Assembly: GCA_001972305.1 (NCBI GenBank)
Contig: BDDD01002052.1
Location: 62,001 to 126,000 of the forward strand
Direction: 5' to 3'
Source: Cephalotus follicularis
Lineage: Eukaryota; Streptophyta; Magnoliopsida; Oxalidales; Cephalotaceae
DNA length: 64,000 nt
The translations under genes and the position numbers were made by a program. Below are positions 21,614-34,352 of this stretch, in pieces (position 1 is the first letter of the stretch; every line of letters starts with the position of its first letter). The notes beneath the pieces were generated by a model. The model was not told the origin of the DNA. It did no database searches and saw only the letters and a list, made by a program, of their open reading frames with translations.

Positions 21614-24115
21614 TGTAATAACCGCAATTTCAATTCATGTATTTTGTATCCAACAATGAATAAAATATAACTTTTGAGATGTTATGTTGGTTACTTTCTT
21701 TAATGAATGAAGTTGGAATAGATTTTTTTTTTAAATGAAAGATTAAATAATTGAATTTTGTTATTAAACCGCCGACGCCTAGATACACACCATCGATGCT
21801 TAAGCCGGACACGTGCACAATACGAAGGTGCCAACCGTCGACCTTTAAACGCCCAGCATTGACACTTAGAGGCGTATAACCGCCGACGCCCAAGGTTAAC
21901 CGTCGACGCTTTAGTCTTGTTCTGGCGCAAAAATAGGTGTCAGTTCGAAGGAAATGATAGAGCTGGACATGATGGGAAAAAAGGCACACGTCCTTAGACG
22001 TGTTGTCCATGCAAAAGAAACATTGCCAGCTGTTGATGTGCTAGAATTAAGCTCTTGCATGTCTTCCTTCACCTGCACACCTGTAATTAAGATAAAGAAC
22101 AAAAAGTAAAGAGTGCATGCATGAAGGAGAGAGAAGTGTGCAGTGGAGGATAGGGAAGGTAACGAAATTAAAGACACCAACTGGACCTTATATCAACTCT
22201 GTGAGATTGAATGTGAGGGCTAGAAAACACTGTGTAATAAGGAAGCTTTGGACAGTGGCTGGGATTGCATGTAGAAGGGACTTGAAGATCAAAGGGGAAA
22301 ACTTGGAGCACTACTTGAGATTGGTAAGTTATCCAAAATTCTTGATGTTGTTAAGAACGTTATTAATGTAATACCTTAATGTGAACATCAATGCCACTGT
22401 TAACATGTTTATGAAAGATTAAGCATGGAAGAAGAGATAGGATGATGTATTAGCTAGGTTTAGGAAGTTGAACTTAGAAGTTAATTGTTAAGCTTCTGGT
22501 TAAATTTCTTGAGGATTGCCATGGTTATATGACTAGTTTAACATACTGGATTCATACCTAAGGCCCGTAAACATGCACTTATGTAGATTAATTCTGCAAA
22601 TTTGGAGGATTTAAGCAAGTGAGGAACATTGGACATAAAGTGAGAGGTCAATCCAATTTGGCCTTGGGATAGCTTTTGAGGTAGGGGATTTTGACATGTT
22701 TTTGAACATATAACATGTATAATATGTTATGATGGTTGATACTTGATTGCATGTCGAATTAGATTGAGTTTAGATTGGATTTGTGCATCCCCTGTTTTGA
22801 AACTGCTCCTGGAATTCGTATAAAACTCAGAAGCGTCGACGCTTACACGTGACAGTCGATGCTTTGGTACAAAAATAGCATAGTTAAGGCTTAGAATTTC
22901 GATGCCGAAGTGTTAGTGTCGACGCCTAGCCATTGACCGTCGACGCTTACCAGGCAACTATCGACGCTTTAGAATAGTAGGTGTAGAAATGCATAAATTC
23001 ATCGATTGAACTGTTTGTGGTTGCAAATATCCCTGATATGTTATATTGTAACTACTATTACTGTTATTGGGTAAAATTTTTACTGTTATGAATACATATT
23101 CAAGAATTTTACCAACCTAATGCTTAAAGCATAAACAATGATTTGTAAACGATTTTCTAATAGAAAATCTTATTATCATACCAACTGTTATTTTCCCTCT
23201 TAATAGAGGCACTATTACTGTTTTGTTCTCCAATTGAGAACCACTATTGAATTGATATCGTTTTCCTCTAATGAGATGTATGATAAATGAATTGTTATAT
23301 GTTTCTAAAGAAAACAACTTTTATATTGCATATTGCTGATATATGTAATATTATTATTGAAATGCTTGAATTGTTTGTCTATGCTTATTGCCGTAGTCGA
23401 GTGATGGAGGATGTCACTGGCTACAGAAGTGATCATGGGTGCCAGGAGTTGGCTAGAGTATCACCCAAACATGTCTGCATTACAGAGCTTATTTTTTAAA
23501 TTACCCACCAACGCCGGTAGTAAATGTTACATATTCTATCATCTTAGGAGTGTAGGGTGATAGTTAGGTGGTGTGCAGTCGGAGCTAGGAGATAGCGGCA
23601 TGTGACACCTAAACCAGGATGAATTGATTGTACCCTTGTGCGGTATTCTTGCATTTTTACTGTCTATGGCCACTTGGCATGATTGCGTATATTTCATTAT
23701 CTGTCATGCATATTTACATTTATAGATTCTTCTACATGCTTTATCTACCTACTTAGCCAAGTGAGGACAACGGCTAACCCCTACAATTTTAGATTAAGCG
23801 AAGACTTGGAGATTACTGCTGAAGCTTGGAGAGCTTCTGTTATTCTTCTTAAGGTTGTTATCTTCTTATGATGTTGTATTGTAATTGTAACGAACGGATC
23901 ACATCCCGTAATGTTGTATTTCCTTATGTAAGGATAATTGTTGGTTTTACCCGTACGTAGTATGGGATACGTGCGGATGACTTGTATTTATATTTCGGCT
24001 TATCGAATCCTTCCGTAAATTTATTTATGAATTGTTGCTGGAATATTTCTATGCTTATTTCTGATATCGCCATGTATGCTTGTCCATTGTAATTCCGTAG
24101 AAACTGAGTGTGACA
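21614..24115 (+). repeat. 3' LTR of element C
   Basis: 2502 bp, starting TGTAATAACC and ending GAGTGTGACA, followed by TSD CTTCC. Compared with the 5' LTR it lacks the AT run, and about nine or ten substitutions are visible in the first 310 bp. It holds motif clusters at 21775-21917 and 22831-22971 and the TTAGCC/GGCTAA repeat at 23753-23777. Confidence 0.93.
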
Positions 24116-24720
24116 CTTCCTCTTGAAGATATATATGCAACCATTGGGCAACCCACCTATGAGAGCATTATCCAAGTTCCATACTCGGTTGACGTATATG
24201 GCATCCATTTCGGATTTCATGACTCCCAGCCATGCCTAGAAAATCAGTGATCTTCACAGTTTCCTTTATAGCTGACAGGCTCGTCATCATCGATGACTTT
24301 AGATTTATCAGTGCCTTTTGTGAGAAAACCACATTGCTCAGACGCTGTCAAAATCTTACCTGGTCTCCTCTCATGAGGAGTGCCTTACTGAGACCCCTTC
24401 TCAGGTTGGGATCCCTTCCCAAATCTTGTCTTTAGAGGGTTCCATCTCTAATTCCTCATCATCCAGTGGGCTTTTACCTGGTAGTAACTCACTTAGTTAC
24501 ACCTTACTCCCACTATTTCCTGTAAACAGGTATTCCCCTTTCGAGGAATTTTGCAGTACGCGAAACAAAATACCATTTGTTCGCTAGGATGGTTGAAATG
24601 AAATCCTAAGCACTTCTTAGGATATCCCACAAAATCGGCAATGATCCGCTTGCGCCTCAAGCTTTGAAGGTTTTCGCGTTCTTACAAAAACCGGACAGCC
24701 ATTAACCCTCTTGGTTTAGG
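24116..24720 (-). pseudogene. Reverse transcriptase N-terminal remnant of element A
   Basis: On the minus strand from 24220 the text reads MKSEMDAIYVNRVWNLD and GCIYIFKRK, matching MKSEMDSMYSNQLWNLV and CKWIFMKK in the RT of element D. Just upstream GATGACGAGCCTGTCAGCTA is identical to the linker of D. The text is broken at 24116 by insertion of element C and continues at 14340. Frame changes lie on both sides. Non-functional. Confidence 0.75.
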
Positions 24721-25420
24721 CTAGGTTTCCTCCTATTTAAAATCTTGAAAGATATGGAGGGGACGGATTTCATAGGAATCCGAATTAATATCTACGTCGC
24801 CAGTGCAACGCATAATCCCAGAAGGAGATAAGAAGATGAATAAAAGACTTAAATCATTTGAAATATACATGAATGTCAATTCCCTTCGTTTGGAAACATC
24901 ATCACAGTATGGTGTTCCAGAAAGGATCCATTGAGAGGGAATTCTGTTATCTCTCAGATAACCCAAGAATTCTGCAGACATGTATTCGCTTCCCCGATCG
25001 AGCGTAATGCTTTAATGGGTTTACCCGTTTGCATTTCTACATCATATCTAAATCTCTTAACTCTTTCAAAAGATTTAGATTTGTGTTTCACCCGAAACGC
25101 TTTACCAAAACCGTGATGAATCACAGGTAATGAAGTAGTGAAAACCTTCAAGTGCATTGTCTGACATTGTAACACAAACGTTAGTGTGAATATATTACAA
25201 CATGTCCACTACCTTCTCTCCATCCTCGGAGAAAAGAAGATTTGGTCATTACACCAATCAAACATGATGTACACGTTGTAAGGGACTCCGTGTCCTGGAT
25301 GTCCAAAAGTCCATCCTTAACCAAGCGGGTTTATCTAGCCTCACTAGAATGACTTAATCAACAATGCAAAAGATTGTCAAGGATTTATATCATATCTCTG
25401 ATAGTCTTTTATTATTAATT
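24721..25420 (-). pseudogene. Integrase remnant of element A
   Basis: Minus-strand text from 25175 to 24954 includes VKHKSKSFERVKRF and MQTGKPIKALRSIGEA. From 24981 it reads MSAEFLGYLRDNRIPSQWIL, then SGTPYCDDVSKRRE. Element D has MKHKSESFEKFKEF, QTGKSVKVLRSDQGGEY, SAEFLGYLRDNGI and GTPHHNGVSERRN. The second catalytic Asp of D (LRSDQGG) reads LRSIGEA here and is lost. Upstream the GAG-pre-integrase region is recognisable only as DNA (ATGACCAAATC with CTTTTCTCC). Frames change at least twice. The region is too decayed to act. Confidence 0.75.
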
Positions 25421-25639
25421 CCTTGCTCAATAGCTGGTGCTATTGTTTGATTAGTATTTAAGACTTAAAACCCATTATCTAGTTAATGAGTGCCGACTGA
25501 TACACAACCAGACAATAATAGCCACTATCCATTTGTAATAAATAAAAAGCTCTCAGCTTTACAAAATATACATTGGATATGCTAATCAAAGTTTAGAACA
25601 AAAGTTCTTTACAATGTTTACAAAGAGTTTAGTTTATAT

Positions 25640-26480
25640 AAAAAGATACATTGCTTTATACATACAAATCAAAATATCCTACAACATAAAAGTAGATCCC
25701 CGATCTTCATGTCATAGGTCCATTGCATCCTCAACTCCCAGCTGCCTAGCTCCTCTTAGCATCCTGCAAAGAGTTACAAATGTTAGTCTCACAACTTGAG
25801 TACACAACCCAAATTGAACTTACATTGTTAGCGAAGTGGGATGTAATAAATATGATGGTACCTAACCCCAAGGTAACATTTGCAATGGAAGCAAGAAATT
25901 GTTCATAGTTTCTCTTCCAGTATCCTGACTTCCCACACAGAAGCAAGATATCTCCTCAATAAGCTATTTAATCCTCCAATGAATGGCATCCACAAACCAC
26001 GTGAAGTGGCTCCATTTATTTCTTCCTTATGGGCTCCTTGCCCTGTGAACTGGATCTCTCGATCCACCTCTCCTTCAGGTTGTTCTAGAAGAAGGAATAG
26101 GTATCACAAATTGTTTTGATCCAGACTGGTCCAAAACTACCATATCAGTCCTCGACTGTGTGCCAAACAACTCCTCAAGTTGTATCAACATGGCACATAA
26201 GGTATGTGAAGAAATACATAGCATTTGCCAGTTTGGTATCAAGGCAACACTCACCATGTATTGAGGTCTATGATCATCGTCCCATCACTTAGCCACCCCA
26301 GCCTTGTGATGGTCAGATGCATTAATCTCTAATGTGGAGGTATCTCAGTCATAACATGAACAACCCTCATGCTCGTGAGTACTATGCCCAACCATTCAAA
26401 AAACGTGGATTATGTTGCTTAAGAAAATATAAAACATGCCAAATAACGGTCATGTCTGCCATTTGAGTATATAGAATATG
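25640..26480 (-). pseudogene. gag, zinc knuckle and protease remnant of element A
   Basis: The clearest part lies at 25946-25746 on the minus strand: CGKSGYWKRN (zinc knuckle of CxxCGKxGHWKRxC type), and further on IWVVYSSCETNICNSLQDAK, which corresponds to SWVIDTGCGTNLCNSL in element D. The protease Asp-Thr-Gly has become Tyr-Ser-Ser, so the active site is gone. Between about 25980 and 26480 weak gag text (LIPNWQMLCI, LIQLEELFG) is seen with many stops. Position between leader and integrase supports the call. Boundaries are approximate. Positions 25421-25639 show nothing clear. Confidence 0.6.
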
Positions 26481-27914
26481 TTATCTAACAACCTATTAGA
26501 AGAAACAAGAGAGTAATTTAGCAGATTATTCAATTTCATGTTATTACCATAATTCTTGGTCTTTAGTAATTATGGCTCCTCCCACTATTCTAATCGTATC
26601 CCACACCTCCATGTGGAATTTAGGAAGCACCCGCTTCCTAGTGGGGATCGGAATCTATCTCACAATATCATGGTCTCTGCGTTTGGCAAGACGTAACCAC
26701 AATACCAAATAGGTAGGCATTTCGCATCAATTTGCCTTAGGGCCTCGCCTGTGAAATGCAGTATCCGGTACAAGTTCGGCCTCACGACCCATACATTCCA
26801 CCGCTGGGCGGTTCAATAGCATGAACTCGGTATAAGTCAGACCCACTACCCTCAAAGAAATTAACCAGTTTTGGTATTCATCAGGAGGCTGATTATAAAT
26901 GGCAAAACTTAGTTATTTCCTCCCAGTGCTACCCCAGCACTGAAATTTAGTAGAAATGGTCATACAGGGGACCTCTGCTGGGCAGTGATATCCCCAATAT
27001 ATCCATACTAGTAAACGAAGGCGTGGAAGGCCAACGGCAGGGCACCTTTGTGTCCCACCGCTTATGGACTTATTATTTACAAATTGGAGGAATTTGAGGT
27101 CTCATTTTATTTTGTTAGCCAAAGCCGTTTATTAAATCAATTTTAATCTTCCAATCCATTTGGAACGGCTTATTATGCTCGACGCGTTTGGATTGCTTGC
27201 AAAAAGTAAACATCCATCTCATGCATCCTATGATCCACATGGAAATAAAAATTGCCTGGCTAGGGATTAAATCTATGAGCGATCACACGAGCGCATGTGA
27301 TCCCTCAGTCTCCTAGGTTAACTATTCAAAACTACTTTATTACAAAATGCTCCATGCATACATGGTCTTCACTTGGTCTTGCATTTTCCTTGCTCTCCCT
27401 CTTCAAGCTCCTTTGCGATTCTTCTATTCTTTTATTTAAAGAAATGAAATTTACAAAAATACATTTAAAAATAAACAATAGAATACAAATGGAGGGAGAG
27501 AGAGAATTACACAAAAAAGGAAAAATGGTGCTCGCAGGCAACCATATTACAGACCAAATAAAGTACATGAAAATAAAGCAAATTAAACCATCCACAAAGG
27601 AAACCAAAAGCTAGGTTCAATCTCATTGCCTACCATCATGCATAAGACATTTAAATCTATGTCCACAATAGAAATAAATAAACACAAGCAATTTAAATTT
27701 CCGATGACCAATCGAAATTATCCCAAGTTGCCGATTTTCCAATAAAACTCCCACTAAATTATTTAAAATCTAGTTTCCCTCGGTTTAAGAAAAAACTTAA
27801 TTTCATATAAAACAACAATGGGAAGGGAATTAACTTAGAATCCCAACTACTTTAATCATTCCAAAATAGTCATCAAAAATCAAAATCGAAGTCCAATTGA
27901 TATTAAAACGGATT
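26481..27914 (-). other. Untranslated leader of element A
   Basis: It lies between the primer site and gag. DNA at about 26580-26650 is the reverse complement of the leader of element D at 33340-33420 (GTGGGATACGATTAGAATAG on the D strand). Open frames of 91 and 105 codons at 27297-27614 overlap on opposite strands in AT-rich sequence and are not credible genes. Confidence 0.65.
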
Positions 27915-27926
27915 GCTTTGATACCA
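27915..27926 (-). other. Primer binding site of element A
   Basis: The minus strand reads TGGTATCAAAGC, initiator tRNA-Met type with one mismatch (A for G), two bases from the LTR edge at 27929. Confidence 0.85.
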
Positions 27927-27928
27927 CT

Positions 27929-29550
27929 TGTTGGAACCCGGGAGGGGTCCCTGTCGATTTTGGGTCTAGGATGCAAGTGTGTATAATTTTAATTTTTCAA
28001 AAACACCAAGACTGAAAGTCAAGGTTCACAATTACTTCTTACTACCAAAATCTATACGCCTAGGATCTTCGTTTAATATTCAATCGAGCAAACGTAAACA
28101 AGCATACATCCATTTTTCACAACATAAACACATCAGAAACATATAAAAAGAAATCATACCAACGTTGGCGGCTCCATCACTTTGCCACTGTGCGCTTGTG
28201 GAAGCAACTACCGCTTACTGACTCCACTGCCGGTTTCCATCCAGTCCACGAAAACTTCAAACAAGACACCAATGGACTCCAAAAAATCTACTCTACCCAC
28301 TGGTGGTGGAGACGCGGCTGGAAGCGACGTGGAAAGGCAGACAGAGGCGGTGATACTCACTATGTTCGGACTCAGTGCAACTCGGTCAACGCACCATGGA
28401 CCGGCTATGACATATGTGGATGGCAACACACTGATAAACATAACCGTGGCCAAGAATCGTTGTGGAAAAGGGCGGTCACAGGGACCAGCCAGACCAACAC
28501 GGCGAGTCAACGAGTCCCGGCGAAAACAGGGTCGCTGTGACTCCGGACCGCCATGTCCAACATCCACAACCTGCAAGCAAAACAACCCAACAGAAGACTC
28601 ACTGTGAATCAGCGTAGAACTCCGACCCAAGGTGCACAGCCCCCAAGTTGACTTGGTACGCAAACACCCAGCCAACCAGTGACGGTCACACCTAGACTAG
28701 GGTCAAAATGGGTAGAGCCAAGCCGGCTCCACCTACCAGGACCACTGGCGGTAGAAGAGAAGGTCGGCAGTGGGTGTGACACGAAAACGCATCGGGACAA
28801 AAATAGAGAGAAAAGAGAGGAGAAAAAGACGGGGAGAGAGAGGAAGACGCACCGTGGATGAGGAGGTCTTCTTCTCTGGCCATCGACGCCTAATGCGTCG
28901 TCTTCTCCGGCTGAAACGCGCCATCCAGGCACTGCGCATGTAAGCCGTGCCCTCTCTCCTGTTAAGCGCGTTACCAGACTCTAAATGGCGCGTCCGTGAG
29001 CCAAGGACAAAAGCCAAAAAACAACATGTGCCCCGGACATCGTATGTTAAACATACTCCCATTATGGTTTTTGTTAATATACCAATTTGACAATACGGTG
29101 GTAAATTTAAATAAATAAATAAACCACTAGTGCGAAATTAATATAAACTAGTTAAAACTAGATTTTCTGCCAAGCTAGCGTGTGTATAGCATGCATCACT
29201 TTTCCAATAATCAGGTCGGACCCGAAAGCCCGGTTTGAATCCGGTACGACTATAAATTTCTCAGAACATCCCACGAGTTCTGGTACGACTATCCCAATAG
29301 TCCCCGACTATTAAAACAGCCCTGGTGTGAATCCCATCACCCCCCGAATCCGTAGAATCAACTACGTCTATAAGACAAGATCCGGTTAAACCAATACTTT
29401 ATCCAGTCATCGGCATATTTGTCATGTATCTTACATCATACTTGGCTCTGATCGTGACCTAGGGTTCGGAATAATGTCACCCCTAGGTAAAGTCGCAAAA
29501 ACTATAAATTTACGTATGCATTGAGACATTCGGCAAACATCCCCGGAAAC
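27929..29550 (-). repeat. 5' LTR of element A, first part (before element D)
   Basis: Matches 8327-10013 of the other LTR. It is interrupted at GAAAC (29546-29550) by element D and resumes after 39769. An open frame of 155 codons on the element sense strand (28208-28675) lies in the GC-rich part. Its counterpart in the other LTR is only 92 codons and diverged, so I treat it as chance. Confidence 0.9.
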
Positions 29551-31766
29551 TGTTAGATATAGTGACCCGACAAGCCATTAGATGGGTTGTCATATTATAT
29601 CTTATATTGTATGAAACAATCTTATTCCTCGTATATATGATGTGTGCTAATTTTGTTTTGGCTATATCACTTGTGTTTTATCACTTAATTCAAATAGTTT
29701 ATTATTTTCCTGCTTACAGTTGTGATGCCCTGACATAAGGTTGGTTGCCTAGCTTGGAGGCTGTGAGATTGGTTACCTTATTCCTTACGTCGAATTAGTT
29801 CGAAGTCATAGGTTGTTTTTGTGGGCATTAGTGAACCGGAGAGACTTGCCGTATGTTGCCTGCCTATGGAATTGGAGGATGGATTCTCTCACTACCATCT
29901 GTGTTGGACACTAGGAAAAATACGGGGTGCGCGCTGGGAGCGTGTACACTGAACAGGACTCGCGTAGAAGACACTGTTTGGATAGTCGCTATTCTCGTGT
30001 TAGTAGTGGCTCCCACTTGTTGCGGTTGTGTATAAGTGATGATCACTTAGCAAGTTCTCAAACTCGTCTGATCCATAGACCTGAGCGACTATTCTATATT
30101 GTATGGAGACGGTTATGCTTTGATCTCCACCTTACCCAGTCCTTGCGCAGGGCTGGCAATCGGGTGGTCTTTGGGTATGATCGAATCTATACGAATATAG
30201 GTGAGTGTGCAACACGGGATTGTCACACATGAGCGAAGGTGATCGATTCTATTATGATCTGATTAGACTTATGAAATCCTTGGCCAAGGTTGAGGCAGAC
30301 TTGAAATTAGATTTCTGGAGAGTACCAAAGGTCCTAACAATGATCAGATATTTTAGCCATTGAGGTATTATCTAGGGTTGACACATATCCTTACCCTAGA
30401 CCTCAATCGGGACCAAGCATGACAAGGGATTATCGTACACGTGAACTGATGACTTAGAAAATCTAGGGTTAATGAGGTGTGTGATAGATTATGGGAAAAC
30501 TAATTAGATTAATTTTCCTTCTGAATAATATTAGATATTATTTTGAGAGCATTTAAATTGATCTAGGATCATTTAGAATGGCTAAACCAAACCCTAGCGG
30601 TATTTCGGTCATTTATGAACACCTCTGATTTTAACCAAGATTTTATAGGGTCCCTGCCCAATAATGATTAGTACATAAATATGTTGGACATATTAAGCCT
30701 TGGTGAAAATTTATAAAATGAAACATCGGTTAGGTGGATCTTGCATTTTGTGGAAACATATTTACTCGATCTTATTTAATCAATATTAGAAGGGATAAAA
30801 TGAGTTAGACTAATTTAAGAGTTAGACTCTATTTTCCTAACCAGCCTGTCTATGCGTCGATGCCTTCTAGGAAAGCGTCCACGAGTAACATTAGACAAAG
30901 CGTCAACGCCTTCTAGGAAAGTGACGATGCCTAACACTTGAAACCTATAGTGTTATTACATATAAGCGTCGATGCTTATTGGAAGGCGTCGACGCTTAGT
31001 GCGCGACGTGGGTTCCCTGGGTGGACAAAAATCATGCACACGTTTTCTCTCTCCGACTACCTCCCACTATCGATGGTTTACTCCCTTCTCTTCATGATGG
31101 GGGACATGATTAGATCATGGTTCCATGATTCCTAAAAGATAGGAACATGATCAAGAAGTGGAGGTGAGGTTGAGCTTTAGAGTAAGAGAGAAATGGGGCT
31201 GGTATAAGGCATTCAAGGGAGAGCATTTTCTAGTGTGCTTCTGCTGGGAAAAACAGGAAGGGGCTTCTCTGGTTCTCTTGGCATTCCTTCTTTGATTATA
31301 CACCAAGCATTGTAGCTTATCTAGGGTGGATTGACATTGACAACCTTTGTCAACACCAATGCACCCTTTGTGAGTTTTGTAAAGAAGAGAGAGTGAAAAA
31401 CACAGGCCGGTTTTATTGTGTTCTTGCTGGTCGGGAGCAGTTGCTGAACCAGAGATTTTGGAACCCTTTGAGGGACTCTTCACAATCTTGTTACGACAAA
31501 GACGAAGGAGCCATCACCGTAGGTATATCTCCTTGTCTCCCTCTCTAGTTCCCATGTTTGTGTGTCACCATTACTTGCTATGGTAACACCAGTTCAACTC
31601 TTTTGTTGATGTGGTGATCCATGTGGCCTGTGGTCAAGCCATAATGGACTGTTTTTGCTTTTATTGGGTGTTCTTCCGCTGCTATTTATGCTCTCAAAGT
31701 TTTGTTCTACACCCTTTGCACCTAAGTCCATTTATGGCGTAGGAATTGGTTAATCCGATTCCAACA
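29551..31766 (+). repeat. 5' LTR of element D
   Basis: 2216 bp, starting TGTTAGATATAG and ending TTCCAACA. A motif cluster of GCGTCGATGCC type lies at 30854-31003. A possible TATA box (GGTATAAGGC, about 31198-31207) is kept in the 3' LTR. Open frames of 60-110 codons here are not called. Confidence 0.93.
30854..31003. repeat. TCGA-motif cluster in 5' LTR of element D
   Basis: GCGTCGATGCC (30854), GCGTCCACG (30875), GCGTCAACGCC (30900), GTGACGATGCC (30921), GCGTCGATGCTT (30966) and GCGTCGACGCTT (30986), at 20-25 bp spacing within each half. Several share the flank TTCTAGGAAAG. The 3' LTR copy is at 38874-38997. Confidence 0.8.
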
Positions 31767-31767
31767 G

Positions 31768-31779
31768 TGGTATCAGAGC
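31768..31779 (+). other. Primer binding site of element D
   Basis: TGGTATCAGAGC, a perfect initiator tRNA-Met match, one base after the LTR end. Confidence 0.92.
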
Positions 31780-33514
31780 ATCCCACATCATCCTTCGTTG
31801 AATTTGTGCTATGAATGATGTACTAATTGAAGGTTTAATTTAAAGGATGTGTTGTTTTGGTTAAACTTCATATTCAAAGTGCCTTAATGAACTTGTTTAT
31901 GAAATTGGATTTCATTGATAATTAATCTTGGAGATTATGTTAAATTGAGTTTTGAACATGTTTTGGAAACCTACAAGGTGTAGAATATGGCTCTAATTTA
32001 TCTGGAAATGACTGGAATTGAAATTGCCTAATTTTCAAAATCAAGTTTCTGCAATTTTTTGAATTGCAAAAACTGCCCAGGGGGTTAAAGCGTCAACACT
32101 CACGTTTAAGCGTCGACGCTTGTTCAACTGTTTTCACTATATTTGTTGACGCCTTGTCTTAGCGTCGACATTTGTTCAATTTTTGTTTTTTCGCGCCTTA
32201 GAGGTAAGCGTCGACGCCTTCTGGGAAGCGTTAACGCTTTAGCATTAAAAAAAATTCTGTTTTTAATAAAATTGGATTTTATACATTGTGGCACTTAGAA
32301 AATCAAAATCCTTTCTTGATTTAGTGGGAGTTTAACCAACATTGACAATCCTTAAATTAAATTTTATAATTAGTTATTATTTATGGCATTTGTTATTTTG
32401 TGGTTTTATTATATTGGATATAATATAAGTCTTATGCACAATAGATGGCCCGGAAAAGGACAATTGACCTAGTTTACCGTTTTCTATGTGTGGATGGATT
32501 TTATTTATTTATTATTTTAAATGTCTGTAATAAGGTGCCTGCATGCACCATTTATTTTTCTTTCTTTTGTAATTTTTGCTTGTAATTTTAAATGTAAATT
32601 TTCTTTCGAAAATGTAAAGTTCTTTTTGTAAAAGAAGATCTTGCAAGGAAAGATGGAGGAAAGGAGAAATGGAGTACAAGACTTTTGAAAGCCATGTATG
32701 CATGGTATTTGTTGTAATAAATAGTTTTATATCATAACTCCTAGGAAGAGCTAGTAGTGATTTTGGGCTTAAGTCACTACTAATAATGTCCTTGCCAATC
32801 CATTGATATATTTTAGAAATATGTCCAAGGTGCATTGCATGCTAAGCCGTAATTAATTGGAATTGGCTAATACAACCAATGAATTAATTAACTGCTTGGT
32901 AATTAAAATTTGAGACCGTAAATTCCCTCACTTTAATAATAAGTATTAACGTAGAAACTCGTGCAGTGGTTCCCCGTGGCCTTCCATAATTTTCGTTGAG
33001 TAGCGTTCCTAGGTTGTCGGTTTGTCATGCCCTAGCCGAGGCTGATAACTTGGGGATATTATGTCAACGTCGGTGTTGAGCACTACAAAGGGTGGCTATG
33101 TTTTAGCACTTGGACACGCCTACATGTGGGTGTTAAAACTAGTGCATTCCAATGAAAATTGTGGGTACTCGACTTATCAATATTCTGATGGTTTGTCCTG
33201 CCCTAGCTGAGGCCATATTGAATCTAAGGCCGAATACTATGATTGGATCTTGTACTGGATACAAATTGGCAAGAAATCCTACCCATTGGATATATTATAG
33301 TTTGTCATGCCCTAGTTGAGGCTATAATATGATTGCAATGGATTCCAATCCCCACTAGGAAGTTAGACTTCTCGAGTTCCATATGGGGGTGTGGGATACG
33401 ATTAGAATAGTGGGAGGAACCATAAGCACTAAAGACCAAGTGTTATGGTTGTCATATATTAAAATTGGAATAAATGCTAACTCATGCTTATATTTCCTTA
33501 TCTAGGTTGCTAGT
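31780..33514 (+). other. Untranslated leader of element D
   Basis: No coding potential. It contains a TCGA-motif cluster at 32090-32240 and three copies of an approximately 24-nt motif, TTTGTCATGCCCTAGCCGAG and variants, at 33020-33043, 33191-33214 and 33300-33323. Signals for packaging or dimerisation are expected in this region. None is proven. Confidence 0.75.
32090..32240. repeat. TCGA-motif cluster in leader of element D
   Basis: GCGTCAACACT (32090), GCGTCGACGCTT (32110), TGTTGACGCC and GCGTCGACATT (about 32144-32170), GCGTCGACGCC (about 32207) and GCGTTAACGCTTT (32228). The cluster is outside the LTR, so it is not just an LTR feature. Confidence 0.8.
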
Positions 33515-34352
33515 ATGGCTTTATCAAATGCAATGTCCCGTATACTTGAGACAAACAAACTTGAGGGGCCCAACTTCAACGATTGGCATCGTAACCTCAA
33601 GATCGTCCTTACGGCCGATAAAATGGCCTATGTGATGACTCGGGGCCTCCTTCACGGGGTGAAGATCTGACACCCGAAAAGAGTGAGCCACTAGCCAAGT
33701 GGCTAGAGGATGAAGAGCAGGCTAGATTTCTTGCCCTTCTTGGGACGACACCTGAGCTTCAGTGTCTGAATGAGAAGATTGAGACCTTATCTGCTATACT
33801 ACTCCACCTCCAGGAGATGTATGGAGCTGAGTCTAAGGCTCAAAGGTTCAATCTATCATGCAAACTCTTTAAGGCTCAAATGCAAGAGGGAGCTTCAGTC
33901 CATGAGCATGGATTGAAGATGATAGACATGATTGAGCAACTGGCTCAATTAAGGTTTGTCATGGACCATGATCTATATGTAGATCTTATTTTGATGTCCC
34001 TTCCTAAGTCGTTCTCTAGTTTTTGGTGAACTTTCACATGAACAAGATAGAGGTAACTCTATCTGAGCAGATTGCTATTTTGAGGATGGCTTAGGCTGAT
34101 TTTGACTCTGCGATGTCAAAGACCCACTCCCTACTCCTTCCTTCTTCTAGGTCTGCCCAAGGAAAGGGCAGTGTCTCGTCTTCCTCTAAAGGGAAGGGTG
34201 TGCTCCTGCCTGTCAACACAAAAGGCAAGGGTAAGAAGAAGCAAAAGAAGAAGAAGGGGAGGCTTGGAGCTAGTGGGAGTGTTGACAAAGATCATATGAA
34301 GATGTTATCTGCTGAAGGTGCTTGTTTCCAGTACGGTAAGACCGGGCACTAG
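33515..34352 (+). pseudogene. gag of element D (broken)
   Basis: The ATG at 33515 begins MALSNAMSRILETNKLEGPN and continues FNDWHRNLKIVL, a typical copia gag start. The frame ends at TGA 33668-33670 because one G is missing from a G run near 33655. The other frame continues EDLTPEKSEPLAKWLEDEEQ and FNLSCKLFKAQMQEGASVHE. Further breaks are a frameshift near 34025, TAG at 34092-34094 (Gln to stop) and TAG at 34350-34352 (Trp to stop) inside the zinc knuckle CFQYGKTGH-stop-KKDC, whose second Cys is also Tyr. A Lys-rich stretch precedes the knuckle. Gag would coat and package the RNA. Confidence 0.85.

Larger units (their letters stand above)
14341..24115 (+). mobile_element. Ty3 chromovirus element C (Tekay/Del type), full length but decayed
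   Basis: A complete 9.8-kb structure flanked by CTTCC (14336-14340 and 24116-24120): 5' LTR, initiator-Met primer site, gag, protease, RT, RNase H, integrase, chromodomain-like tail, polypurine tract and 3' LTR. The order RT-RNase H-integrase defines Ty3/gypsy. The C-terminal text (ending EQATWEREDEMRETFPHL) and LTRs starting TGTAATAACC are typical of plant Tekay/Del chromoviruses. About ten stops or frameshifts interrupt the reading frame. The two LTRs differ by about 3 per cent in the first 310 bp by eye, plus indels. It lies inside the RT gene of element A. Confidence 0.93.

Noticed and set aside
27297..27614. 105-codon open frame with a 91-codon frame opposite
   Set aside because: AT-rich leader of element A. 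Lys/Ile-rich low-complexity text with no domain.
28208..28675. 155-codon open frame on the minus strand, with a 141-codon frame opposite
   Set aside because: It lies in the GC-rich part of the LTR of element A. The matching place in the other LTR has only a diverged 92-codon frame, no domain is seen, and open frames occur on both strands together.
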